Below, piece by piece: positions 39,518-49,398 of a stretch of 49,398 nucleotides of DNA; position 1 is the stretch's first letter; each line of letters begins with the position of its first letter. The position numbers and the translations under genes are program-made. The DNA comes from Lachnospiraceae bacterium (GTDB lineage Bacteria; Bacillota; Clostridia; Lachnospirales; Lachnospiraceae). Location of the stretch: NCBI GenBank assembly GCA_017619615.1, contig JAFZRY010000001.1, positions 1 through 49,398 on the forward strand. Reading direction: 5' to 3'. The notes beneath the pieces are model-generated. The model did not search any database. It had not been told where the DNA came from and was given only the letters and a program-made list of their open reading frames with translations.

Positions 39518-39818
39518 GGGGGATCACGATGATCTCGTCGGGGAAGACCAGGTTCAGCCGTTCCCGCGCGATCTCTTCGACGAATTTCAGCGTCTGGCGG
39601 TACTTCTCCTGTTCTTTGAACGTCTCCGCCTTTTTCAGTTCCAGCGCGATCTGGGACTCCAGCTCCTGTTCCCGCTGCTGATAGGTCCTCGCTTTCTGAG
39701 ACAAGCTGAGAATGGCCGCGCCGAGGCCGGCCAGCAGAATAAAAGAAATCACCAGCAAGACCAGCAGGCTGTTGTTCTTTTTCTTCTTTCTGCTTTTGCT
39801 TTTCAGCTTGATGCTCAT
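39510..39818 (-). CDS. Septum formation initiator, DivIC/FtsB-like
   Basis: Small bitopic divisome protein, 102 residues: a Lys-rich cytosolic start (IKLKSKSRKKKKNN), one membrane helix at 17-37 (SLLVLLVISFILLAGLGAAIL), then an extracytoplasmic coiled coil (QKARTYQQREQELESQIALEL...). The C-terminal EIARERLNLVFPDEIIVIP is the conserved DivIC end. In Firmicutes DivIC stabilises FtsL and DivIB at the septum. It has a TAGGAG site and lies between rqcP and tilS, the same neighbourhood as divIC in Bacillus (yabP/yabQ-divIC region). Confidence 0.9.
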   Translation of the reverse strand: MSIKLKSKSRKKKKNNSLLVLLVISFILLAGLGAAILSLSQKARTYQQREQELESQIALELKKAETFKEQEKYRQTLKFVEEIARERLNLVFPDEIIVIPHE

Positions 39819-39827
39819 GTGCCGCTC

Positions 39828-40067
39828 CTACAGATATTCGAACAGGCCGTCCGCCTCTTCTTTCCGGACGGTCTCCTTCACTTCCAGCACCCGGATCTTC
39901 ACGGCCCGGTTGCCGAAGCCGATTTCGATCTCGTCGCCGGGCTTGACGTCGTAAGACGCCTTGACCGGCTTGCCGTTCACGCTGACCCGGCCCGCGTCGC
40001 AGGCCTCGTTGGCCACGGTGCGGCGCTTGATAATGCGCGCGACTTTCAGATATTTATCGATCCGCAT
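39828..40067 (-). CDS. rqcP: S4-domain RNA-binding protein RqcP
   Basis: Seventy-nine residues, essentially one S4 fold: MRIDKYLKVARIIKRRTVANEACDAGRVSVNGKPVKASYDVKPGD. RqcP (YabO) works with RqcH in ribosome quality control, helping add Ala tails to stalled nascent chains on 50S subunits. Adjacency to divIC is the conserved YabO position. It starts directly at the mazG stop. Confidence 0.9.
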   Translation of the reverse strand: MRIDKYLKVARIIKRRTVANEACDAGRVSVNGKPVKASYDVKPGDEIEIGFGNRAVKIRVLEVKETVRKEEADGLFEYL

Positions 40068-40472
40068 TTATTGATATCCTTCCTCCCGCTCGCGGCGCTT
40101 GACTTCGCGCCACAGGGCGAGCGCTTCCTCCGGCGTTTCCGCGTGCGCGTCCCCGAACACGTGGGGATGACGGCGCACCAGTTTGCGGCCCAGACCGGTC
40201 ATGACGTCGTCCAGCGTGAACAGCCCGTCCTCCGCCGCCAGGTCCGCGTAAAAGATCACCTGCAGCAGCAGGTCGCCGAGCTCCTCCTTCAGATTCTCCG
40301 CGTCGCGGTTGTCCACCGCGTCCAGCACTTCCTGCGTTTCGTCACGCAGCGTGATCTTCAGGGAATCGTAATCCTGCACACGGTCCCAGGGACAGCCGTC
40401 CGGGGCGCGCAGGTCCGAGACGATGGCCCGCAGCTCGTTTAAATCATAGGAGTCTTTCAGTTCTCGCTTCAT
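40068..40472 (-). CDS. MazG nucleotide pyrophosphohydrolase, single-domain form
   Basis: 134 residues with one MazG domain: LRAPDGCPWDRVQDYDSLKITLRDETQEVLDAVDNRD (the EExxE-like metal site), then ENLKEELGDLLLQVIFYADLA and GRKLVRRHPHVFGD. Classic MazG proteins (about 260 residues) carry two such domains; here only the N-terminal type is present. It hydrolyses noncanonical or excess nucleoside triphosphates. The ribosome site GGGAGG lies in the end of clpX. Confidence 0.9.
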   Translation of the reverse strand: MKRELKDSYDLNELRAIVSDLRAPDGCPWDRVQDYDSLKITLRDETQEVLDAVDNRDAENLKEELGDLLLQVIFYADLAAEDGLFTLDDVMTGLGRKLVRRHPHVFGDAHAETPEEALALWREVKRREREEGYQ

Positions 40473-40473
40473 C

Positions 40474-41907
40474 TCAGCCTCCCGCCTGTTCCGGCAGTTG
40501 CTCCATACCCCGCAGCACGATTCGCGGGCCGCCTTTGCCTTCCAGGTAATCCCGGGTGATCACGACGCGGCCTATGGAGTCGTCGCGCGGGATCTCGTAC
40601 ATGATGTCCAGCATGTATTCTTCCAGGATGGAGCGCAGCGCGCGGGCGCCGGTATCCTTTTTCATGGCTTTTTCCGCGATCAGGCGCAGCGCTTCGTCCT
40701 CGAATTCCAGTTCCACTTCGTCCATCGCCATCAGCTTCTGATACTGCTTCAGGATGGCGTTTTTCGGCTCTTTCAGGATGCGGACCAGGTAGTCCTCGGT
40801 CAGGCTCTCCAGCGTCGCGATGACGGGCAGGCGGCCGATGAATTCGGGGATCATACCGAACTTCCGCAGGTCGTCCATAGTCACCTGCGCCAGCACGCGG
40901 TCTCGGTCGTCGGACGACGCGTTGATGTCCGCCGCAAACCCGATGCTGTTCACACCTTTCAGCCGCTGGCGGATGATCTCCTCCAGTTCCGGGAACGCGC
41001 CGCCGCAGATGAACAGGATGTTGGTCGTGTCGATCGTGGCGGTGGGGACCATCGGGTTCTTGCTGGTGGCGCCGACCGGCACTTCGATGGCGCTGCCTTC
41101 CAGCATCTTCAGCAGTTCCTGCTGCACGGATTCGCCGGAGACATCGCGGCTGTTCATGTTCTGTTTCTTCGCGATCTTGTCGATTTCGTCGATGAACACG
41201 ATCCCGTGCTCGGCGCGCTCCACGTCGTCGTCCGCCGCCATCAGCAGTTTGGACAGGACGCTTTCGATGTCGTCGCCGATATAGCCCGCCTCGGTCAGGG
41301 ACGTCGCGTCCGCGATGGCCAGCGGGACCTTCAGCAGCCCGGCCAGCGTCTTGACCAGGAACGTCTTGCCGCTGCCGGTGGGGCCGATCATCAGGATATT
41401 GGATTTTTCGATGTCCACGCCGTCCTTTTTGTCGGAAAAGACGCGCTTATAATGGTTGTAGACCGCGACGGACAGGACTTTTTTGGCTTTCTCCTGGCCC
41501 ACCACGTACTCGTCCAGCATCGCTTTGATCCGATGCGGCCGCGGCACGTCGGAGAATTTCAGTTCTTCCTGCGGCTTCTTCTCTTCTTTCTTTTTCTTTT
41601 TCACGCCCTGGTGCGGCTGCGGCATGTCGTCCTGCAGCTGGCTGAGATCCAGGCGGCCCAGCGGGATCTTGGGCAGGCTGTTGATATCGATGCCGGACTG
41701 GCGGAACGTGTCGAACGACCGCTGCATGCAGTCCGGGCAGATGTTCAGCCCGCCGGGCAGGCGCATCAGTTTGCCGCACTTGCTTTCCGGGCGGCGGCAC
41801 ATGGAACAGAACAGCTCGTATTCGCTGTCCTTCCCATCTTTATCGCCGTCAGAAGTCGATCCTCCGCCGGTCTCTTCCGGTTCATCGTAGTTTTCGAATT
41901 CGTTCAT
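40474..41907 (-). CDS. clpX: ATP-dependent Clp protease ATP-binding subunit ClpX
   Basis: AAA+ unfoldase, 477 residues, partner of ClpP. N-terminal zinc-binding domain with Cys34, Cys37, Cys57 and Cys60, in CSMC and CPDC. An unusual linker rich in Lys (103-111) follows, then Walker A GPTGSGKT (175-182), Walker [11 protein letters not shown], and the IGF loop region. The ZBD is preceded by about 30 extra acidic residues compared with E. coli ClpX. No clpP is adjacent; uvrA lies upstream with an eight-base gap. A weak AAAGAG ribosome site precedes the ATG. Confidence 0.97.
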   Translation of the reverse strand: MNEFENYDEPEETGGGSTSDGDKDGKDSEYELFCSMCRRPESKCGKLMRLPGGLNICPDCMQRSFDTFRQSGIDINSLPKIPLGRLDLSQLQDDMPQPHQGVKKKKKEEKKPQEELKFSDVPRPHRIKAMLDEYVVGQEKAKKVLSVAVYNHYKRVFSDKKDGVDIEKSNILMIGPTGSGKTFLVKTLAGLLKVPLAIADATSLTEAGYIGDDIESVLSKLLMAADDDVERAEHGIVFIDEIDKIAKKQNMNSRDVSGESVQQELLKMLEGSAIEVPVGATSKNPMVPTATIDTTNILFICGGAFPELEEIIRQRLKGVNSIGFAADINASSDDRDRVLAQVTMDDLRKFGMIPEFIGRLPVIATLESLTEDYLVRILKEPKNAILKQYQKLMAMDEVELEFEDEALRLIAEKAMKKDTGARALRSILEEYMLDIMYEIPRDDSIGRVVITRDYLEGKGGPRIVLRGMEQLPEQAGG

Positions 41908-41915
41908 GGTACTCT

Positions 41916-44738
<2,823 letters not shown>

Positions 44739-44785
44739 GCTGTCTCCCGCGTCTTCCGTATTTCCCCCAAAAAGACACAGGTTAT

Positions 44786-44795
44786 ATTATAGCAC
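44786..44795 (-). promoter_or_regulatory. Extended -10 promoter for uvrA-clpX operon
   Basis: Minus strand TGTGCTATAAT (TATAAT at 44786-44791) about 50 bases before the uvrA ATG. No clear -35 is seen at 17 bases, and no clear LexA box (CGAAC-N4-GTTCG type) was found in the gap 44739-44838. Confidence 0.55.
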
Positions 44796-44838
44796 AAATC
44801 AGTGTAAAGTGCGAGTACTTGTTTTCGGAAGGATTGTC

Positions 44839-45312
44839 TTAAGGCAGGACGGTAAATTCCGCCGTCACGCTGACCTTTTCATCGTTCTTCCAGACATTTT
44901 TCACGACCCGGTACGTGCCTTCTTTCAAAGGGGCACCGTACAGAGATTCGTAATCGAGAGAAATGGTATAGTCGGCGGATGCGGAGATTTCCATATAATC
45001 CGCCAGAATCGTTGCGCCATCTTTCCATTTGAGCTTCTGCCATTCATTCCCGTTCATTAAGAACACCTCGATTTCCCGGCCGAACCCGATTTTACTGTCT
45101 GTCCCGTTGTGAAGGAGCAGTTTTATCGACGGGACACCGGCGTGAAGCTCCTGTCCGCCCGCAACAGAAAGTTCCAGGCCCGTTTCCTGTCGGGCTTCCG
45201 TCAACTCCGATTCCGTCCCGATGGGCAGATACGTTGTATCCTTCTTCCTGCCGCAGCCGCAGCAAATAACCGCCAGGACAAGCAGCAGCCAGAGTACAGT
45301 TTTCCCTTTCAT
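44839..45312 (-). CDS. Ig-like domain lipoprotein
   Basis: 157 residues. Signal peptide with lipobox (VICCGCGRKK, Cys near 18-20), then an immunoglobulin-like beta domain: TGLELSVAGGQELHAGVPSIKLLLHNGTDSKIGFGREIEVFLMNGNEWQKL...YRVVKNVW. This matches the bacterial Ig-like family found in clostridial lipoproteins (PF20251-type, assigned by eye). It has a GGGAGG site and lies 65 bases downstream of uvrB. The partner or ligand is unknown. Confidence 0.8.
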   Translation of the reverse strand: MKGKTVLWLLLVLAVICCGCGRKKDTTYLPIGTESELTEARQETGLELSVAGGQELHAGVPSIKLLLHNGTDSKIGFGREIEVFLMNGNEWQKLKWKDGATILADYMEISASADYTISLDYESLYGAPLKEGTYRVVKNVWKNDEKVSVTAEFTVLP

Positions 45313-45377
45313 TTTTTCTTCCTCCCTGAGTTTCCTTTTAAAACAATACCGCTGCAGGGATCCTTTTGTTGCGGGCT

Positions 45378-47357
45378 TTATTTCAAATATTTCTTCAGTT
45401 CGAGCATCTTGTCGCGCTGTACCGCGGCTTCTTCGAAATCCAGTTCCACGGCGGCCTGGTTCATGCGTTTCGTGACTTCCGCAATCAGTTTCTTCAGTTC
45501 CTGCTCGCTCATGGATTCCGGATCCTTTTCCAGCGCCGCGGAGGACTTGGCCTCCACTTTGTGCGAGATGGCGATCAGGTCGCGTACCGCTTTCTTAATA
45601 GAAGCTGGCGTGATTCCGTGCGCTTCATTATACGCCTGCTGGATGGCGCGGCGGCGGTTCGTCTCGCCGATGGCGGCCGCCATGGAATCCGTCATCGTAT
45701 CCGCGTACAGCACGACATGGCCGTCCACGTTGCGGGCCGCGCGACCGATAGTCTGGATCAGCGCGGTCTCCGAACGCAGGAATCCTTCCTTGTCCGCGTC
45801 CAGAATCGCGACCAGATTGATCTCCGGGATATCCAGGCCCTCTCGCAGCAGGTTGATGCCGACCAGCACGTCAAACACCCCCAGGCGCATGTCGCGGATG
45901 ATCTCCACGCGCTCCAGGGTATCGATATCGGAATGCAGATAGCGGACCTTTACGCCATTTTCGCGCAGATATCCGGTCAGGTCCTCCGCCATATGCTTCG
46001 TCAGCGTCGTGACCAGCACTTTGCCGCCATCTTCCACAGCTTTGCGGCAACGGCCCAGCAGGTCGTCCACCTGCCCGGAGACCGGCATGACCTCCACTTC
46101 GGGGTCCAGCAGGCCTGTCGGACGGATCACCTGCTCCACCCGCAGCGATTCGTGCTCTTTTTCGTACACGGACGGCGTGGCGGAGACGAACAGCACCTGG
46201 TTCAGGCGCTCCTCGAATTCCTGAAAGTTCAGCGGGCGGTTGTCCAGCGCGGAGGGCAGGCGGAAGCCGTATTCCACCAGCGTCGTCTTCCGGTTCCGGT
46301 CCCCCGCGTACATCGCGCGCACCTGCGGGACCGTCATATGGGATTCATCGATCATCAGGATGAAATCCTTCGGGAAATAGTCAAACAGCGTGTGCGGCGT
46401 GGCGCCGGCCGGCAGGCCCGCCAGATGGCGCGAATAGTTTTCGATCCCGGAGCAGAACCCGGTCTCCTTCATCATCTCCACGTCAAAATGCGTGCGCTCC
46501 GCGATCCGCTGCGCTTCGATCAGGCGGTCGTTCTTCCGGAAATACTCGACCTGTTCTTTCAGTTCTTCTTCAATGGCCTCCGTGGCGCGCAGCATCGCGT
46601 CCCGGCTCACCACATAGTGGGAGGCGGGGAATACCACGGCGTGGTCCAGGGAGGAACGGACTTTTCCGGTCAGCGTGTCGATCTCCAGGATGCGGTCGAT
46701 CTCGTCACCGAACAGTTCGATCCGGATGCCGTACGCTTCACTGGACGCGGGGATCACTTCGACGGTATCGCCCCGCACGCGGAACGTCCCTCGTTTGAAG
46801 TCCATGTCGTTCCGGTCGTACTGCATGTCCACCAGGCGGCGGATGATCTCCCCCCGGTCCCAGGTCTGGCCGGGCCGGATGGACAGCGTCATGTTCTGGT
46901 AATCGATAGGACTGCCCAAACCGTAGATGCAGGACACGGAGGACACGATGATCACGTCCCGCCGCTCCGACAGCGACGCGGTCGCGGAATGCCGCAGCCG
47001 GTCGATCTCGTCGTTGATGGCGGAATCTTTTGCGATATAGGTGTCAGACGAAGGCACGTACGCCTCCGGCTGGTAATAATCGTAATAACTGACGAAGTAC
47101 TCCACCGCGTTTTCCGGAAAAAACTCCTTGAATTCGCTGTAGAGCTGCGCCGCCAGCGTTTTATTATGGGCCAGGACGAGCGTGGGCCGGTTGAGCCGCG
47201 CGATCACGTTCGCCATCGTGAACGTCTTGCCGGATCCCGTCACGCCGAGCAGCGTTTGGAATTTGTTGCCCTGAAGAAAGCCCTCGCAGAGGGCGTCAAT
47301 GGCCTCCGGCTGGTCGCCGGTAGGCGCGTATTCAGAGTGCAGTTTGAAGCGGTCCAT
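45378..47357 (-). CDS. uvrB: Excinuclease ABC subunit B
   Basis: DNA helicase-like damage-verification subunit, 659 residues. Walker [11 protein letters not shown] near 40-49, beta-hairpin region [18 protein letters not shown] near 92-109, helicase motifs ([21 protein letters not shown]) and a C-terminal UVR coiled coil ([31 protein letters not shown]-type) binding UvrC/UvrA. Located in the mtnN-yitT-uvrB unit, 37 bases after yitT, not next to uvrA (which is 0.6 kb further along behind a lipoprotein gene). Confidence 0.98.
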   Translation of the reverse strand: MDRFKLHSEYAPTGDQPEAIDALCEGFLQGNKFQTLLGVTGSGKTFTMANVIARLNRPTLVLAHNKTLAAQLYSEFKEFFPENAVEYFVSYYDYYQPEAYVPSSDTYIAKDSAINDEIDRLRHSATASLSERRDVIIVSSVSCIYGLGSPIDYQNMTLSIRPGQTWDRGEIIRRLVDMQYDRNDMDFKRGTFRVRGDTVEVIPASSEAYGIRIELFGDEIDRILEIDTLTGKVRSSLDHAVVFPASHYVVSRDAMLRATEAIEEELKEQVEYFRKNDRLIEAQRIAERTHFDVEMMKETGFCSGIENYSRHLAGLPAGATPHTLFDYFPKDFILMIDESHMTVPQVRAMYAGDRNRKTTLVEYGFRLPSALDNRPLNFQEFEERLNQVLFVSATPSVYEKEHESLRVEQVIRPTGLLDPEVEVMPVSGQVDDLLGRCRKAVEDGGKVLVTTLTKHMAEDLTGYLRENGVKVRYLHSDIDTLERVEIIRDMRLGVFDVLVGINLLREGLDIPEINLVAILDADKEGFLRSETALIQTIGRAARNVDGHVVLYADTMTDSMAAAIGETNRRRAIQQAYNEAHGITPASIKKAVRDLIAISHKVEAKSSAALEKDPESMSEQELKKLIAEVTKRMNQAAVELDFEEAAVQRDKMLELKKYLK

Positions 47358-47394
47358 ATACAGATCCTATGGCCTCCCTGGTGCTGCGGACAAA

Positions 47395-48276
47395 TCACAG
47401 ATTCGTCTTGCTGTATTTCTGGAATCCTTCTCCCAGGATGTTATGCGAATCCTGGATGATGATGAATGCGTCGGGATCGACTCCCGTCACGAGCTGCTTC
47501 AGTTCGGGCAGCTGCTTGTTGGGCAGGGCGGTCATGACCACTTTGGTGTGCTCATGCGTATAATAACCCTCGCCTTCCAGCAGCGTGACACCGCGCTGCA
47601 TCTTTTCCGCAATGACTTCGGCGATCTCGCCGTGATGCTTGGAAATGATCAGGGCGACCCGGCTGAAGTCGAAGCTGTAGATCACCGCGTCAAAGACTTT
47701 GGAATAAATGAATACGGAAATGCCGCTGTACAGCGCAGTCTGGATATCCTTGAACACGACGGCGTTCAGCAGGATGACGCAGGTATCGATGCAAAGGCTG
47801 ATCGTGCCAACAGACGCGTTCTGACGCTTCATTTTGATCAGACGGATCAGGATATCGGAACCGCCCGCCGTGGCGTTGGACCGGACGATCAGGCCGACGC
47901 CCAGACCGCAGATAATGCCGCCGTATATGATCGGCAGGAAGATATTATCCATCTGCGGCACCGGTATCCGGTCAAAAAGGTCCAGCGTCACACTGGAGAA
48001 CAGCATACCGATGCAGGATCCGATGAAAAAGCGGTTGCCAAGTTTCGCCCGCCCTGCGACGAACAGGGGCACGTTGATTAGAAAGTTGATGATACCGACC
48101 GAAGCAAAACCAGTTGCTTTGAAAATGATCAGCGACAGACCGGACACACCGCCGCCGTTCAAAGCTGCCGGTTTCCAGAACAGGTCGAAACCGATCGAGT
48201 ATAACGCCGCGCCGACCAGAATGGTCAGCACCCAGACAACTTCTTTCAATACTTTGTTTTTCGTTGAGATAGCCAT
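47395..48276 (-). CDS. YitT family membrane protein (DUF161-DUF2179)
   Basis: About 293 residues: five or six membrane helices (residues about 10-175, including the conserved SNATAGGSDILIRLIKM signature near 143-159), then a cytosolic DUF2179 domain (ISKHHGEIAEVIAEKMQRGVTLLEGEGYYTHEHTKVVMTALPNKQLPELKQLV). ATG at 48276 with an AGAGGAG site is preferred over the long upstream frame, which is antisense-free but overlaps mtnN. Transport substrate is unknown; one base separates it from the mtnN stop. Confidence 0.92.
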   Translation of the reverse strand: MAISTKNKVLKEVVWVLTILVGAALYSIGFDLFWKPAALNGGGVSGLSLIIFKATGFASVGIINFLINVPLFVAGRAKLGNRFFIGSCIGMLFSSVTLDLFDRIPVPQMDNIFLPIIYGGIICGLGVGLIVRSNATAGGSDILIRLIKMKRQNASVGTISLCIDTCVILLNAVVFKDIQTALYSGISVFIYSKVFDAVIYSFDFSRVALIISKHHGEIAEVIAEKMQRGVTLLEGEGYYTHEHTKVVMTALPNKQLPELKQLVTGVDPDAFIIIQDSHNILGEGFQKYSKTNL

Positions 48277-48277
48277 A

Positions 48278-48991
48278 TTATTCTCCTCTGTAACGGCTGA
48301 TAAATGCCAGGACCATGCGGGCCGAAACGTCGGCCGCCATGGCTTCATGAGCCGGATAATCTTCTTTGGAATCCTCATCTCCGTTGTCCGAGATCGCGCG
48401 GATCACGGAAAACGGGATATCATTCATGCAGCACACCTGTGCGATGGCCGCGCCTTCCATTTCACAGGCTACGGCATTCGGAAAGCTGCGGATCAGCTGC
48501 TGTTTTTTCGTATCGCTGCTGATGAAACTGTCCCCGCTGACGATCGTGCCGCACGCGTATGAAACACTCATTTCCACTGCCAGTTCCGTCAGCGTATCGA
48601 TCATGCCGCGGTCTGCCGGACAGTATTCGTTTTTCAGCGCCGGGATATAGCCGAGGGGATAGCCGAATGCGACCAGGTCGAAGTCATGCTGCGCCAGAGC
48701 GTCCGCGACCGCGACTCCGCCGATCGGCAGTCCCTGCAGCGATCCCGCGATCCCCGCACCGAGAATGCACTGGGGCGCATATTCCCGGATCATGGTCTGC
48801 GCGCAGATGGCCGCGCACACTTTCCCGACGCCGCACCGGGCCGTCACGACCGGGCGTCCGTTCACGGTGCCCTGATAAAAATCCATACCGGAGATCCGGA
48901 CGTGGCCGGGATCTTCCATGGCATTCCGGATGGTATTCAGTTCTACTTCCATGGCTACGATCACGCCGACGGGTCTTTCGGTCCGGTCCAT
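48278..48991 (-). CDS. mtnN: 5'-methylthioadenosine/S-adenosylhomocysteine nucleosidase
   Basis: Hydrolyses MTA and SAH to adenine plus the thioribose, feeding methionine salvage and AI-2 precursor formation. The 237-residue nucleoside-phosphorylase-fold protein has AMEVELNTIR near 13-22, GVGKVCAAICAQ, GAGIAGSL near 78-85, the substrate-binding CEMEGAAIAQV and catalytic-Asp-containing ISDNGD. AAGGAG precedes the ATG at 48991. A consensus promoter lies 38 bases upstream. Confidence 0.95.
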   Translation of the reverse strand: MDRTERPVGVIVAMEVELNTIRNAMEDPGHVRISGMDFYQGTVNGRPVVTARCGVGKVCAAICAQTMIREYAPQCILGAGIAGSLQGLPIGGVAVADALAQHDFDLVAFGYPLGYIPALKNEYCPADRGMIDTLTELAVEMSVSYACGTIVSGDSFISSDTKKQQLIRSFPNAVACEMEGAAIAQVCCMNDIPFSVIRAISDNGDEDSKEDYPAHEAMAADVSARMVLAFISRYRGE

Positions 48992-49028
48992 AGCAGACTC
49001 CTTTCATTGGGTAAAAACATATGCAAAT

Positions 49029-49057
49029 ATTATAGTGAATCAGGCGATAAAAATCAA
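49029..49057 (-). promoter_or_regulatory. Sigma-A promoter for mtnN-yitT-uvrB
   Basis: Minus strand: -35 TTGATT at 49052-49057, 17-base spacer, -10 TATAAT at 49029-49034. It lies just downstream of the rRNA operon terminator. Confidence 0.82.
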
Positions 49058-49089
49058 TCTGCAGCGGGATATTTCGGAGCTGTAAGAAT

Positions 49090-49117
49090 AAAAAAACGGC
49101 ATGTACGCCGTTTTTTT
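49090..49117. terminator. Terminator of the rRNA operon
   Basis: AAAAAAACGGC / GCCGTTTTTTT (49090-49100 and 49107-49117) with a six-base loop; T-runs on both strands make it functional in either direction. It ends the minus-strand rRNA transcript about 50 bases after the 23S gene. Confidence 0.92.
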
Positions 49118-49165
49118 CTTGCACCTTGAAAGCCGCATATCGAAGAAGCAGTGCACCTTAAGAGT
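49118..49165 (-). other. 3' spacer of 23S rRNA, probable arm of pre-23S processing stem
   Basis: Minus-strand sequence between the 23S 3' end and the terminator contains ATGCGGCTTTCAAGGTGCA. This is the reverse complement of the CACCTTGAAA-type element usual in the 16S-23S spacer of Clostridia. It would pair with that element, which lies outside the window, to form the RNase III stem around 23S. No 5S gene is present here. Confidence 0.5.
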
Positions 49166-49398
49166 TGTGATCAAGTGTACGACCTATTAGTAACAGTCAG
49201 CTGCGTGTGTTGCCACACTTCCACCTCTGCCCTATCAACCTCGTGGTCTTCGAGGGGTCTTGAAAGATATCTCATCTTGAGGGGGGCTTCACGCTTAGAT
49301 GCCTTCAGCGTTTATCCCGTCCGCACTTGGCTACCCGGCTATGCCATGGATATGACAACCGGTGCACCAGCGGTGCGTCCATCCCGGTCCTCTCGTAC
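49166..49398 (-). rRNA. 23S ribosomal RNA (3' end only, partial)
   Basis: The plus strand reads as the reverse complement of the 23S 3' terminal domain: CTATTAGTAACAGTC, CCTATCAACCTCGTGGTCTT, GATATCTCATCTTGAGG, GGCTTCACGCTTAGATGC and TGCGTCCATCCCGGTCCTCT are all highly conserved 23S landmarks. The sarcin-ricin-loop end (CGAGAGGACCGG on minus) is at the window edge. The 3' terminus is placed near 49166 by alignment from memory, with a few bases of uncertainty. The rest of the gene and operon lie to the right. Confidence 0.95.

Noticed and set aside
44739-44838. LexA (SOS) box before uvrA
   Set aside because: CGAAAACAAGTACTCG was considered, but it does not have the GAAC-N4-GTTC symmetry of Firmicute LexA sites.
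49118-49165. 5S rRNA between 23S and the terminator
   Set aside because: Only about 48 bases are available and no 5S landmarks are seen.

Overview
The window looks like a chromosomal segment of a GC-rich member of the Clostridia (Firmicutes). The support is AGGAGG-type ribosome binding sites, compact same-strand operons with 4- to 14-base overlaps, TTG/GTG starts (coaE, ECF sigma, ftsH, GH13), sigma-A promoters with 17-base spacers, and a Gram-positive gene set (DivIC, RqcP, YitT, WalJ-like, clostripain-type peptidase). The species cannot be named from the sequence. Most of it is housekeeping.

Layout. 1-653: 3'-truncated PotA-type ABC ATPase. 739-5703: minus-strand operon CPBP protease - rpoD - PpiC foldase lipoprotein - coaE - WalJ-like hydrolase. 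5819-10081: one large AT-richer gene for a TIR-NACHT-WD40 protein, set directly behind galE. 10094-12425: galE and a Wzy/O-antigen-ligase-like membrane protein. 12541-14330 (plus): rsuA and a LysR regulator. 14363-18247 (minus): cupin, topB, GIY-YIG protein, anti-sigma, ECF sigma factor. 18302-21850: divergent YigZ and PBP1A. 21960-27925 (minus): tyrS, a class I lysyl-tRNA synthetase with a fused C-terminal tRNA-binding domain, and a membrane-anchored clostripain-family peptidase. 28038-32448: an AraC regulator divergent from serC-serA-DUF1015. 32561-44738 (minus): ten tightly packed genes, uvrA-clpX-mazG-rqcP-divIC-tilS-hpt-ftsH-GH13-M20. 44839-48991 (minus): mtnN-yitT-uvrB-lipoprotein. 49166-49398: the 3' end of a 23S rRNA gene on the minus strand, with no 5S gene before the terminator.

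The most interesting object is the 1420-residue TIR-NACHT-WD40 protein. It has the layout of a bacterial NLR: an N-terminal TIR domain with a candidate catalytic glutamate, a STAND/NACHT ATPase, and a C-terminal sensor of 14 WD repeats (two seven-blade propellers). Pentapeptide-type segments lie on both sides of the propellers. Its base composition differs visibly from its neighbours and it interrupts a core-gene region, so a horizontally acquired, single-gene anti-phage (abortive infection) system is the leading reading. Secondary points are the class I LysRS fusion, the DUF1015 protein in the serine operon where no phosphoserine phosphatase is seen, and two palindromic operator candidates (5731-5748 and 28981-28992).

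No tRNA gene, CRISPR array, insertion sequence or T-box leader was recognised. No intergenic stretch exceeds about 130 bases.
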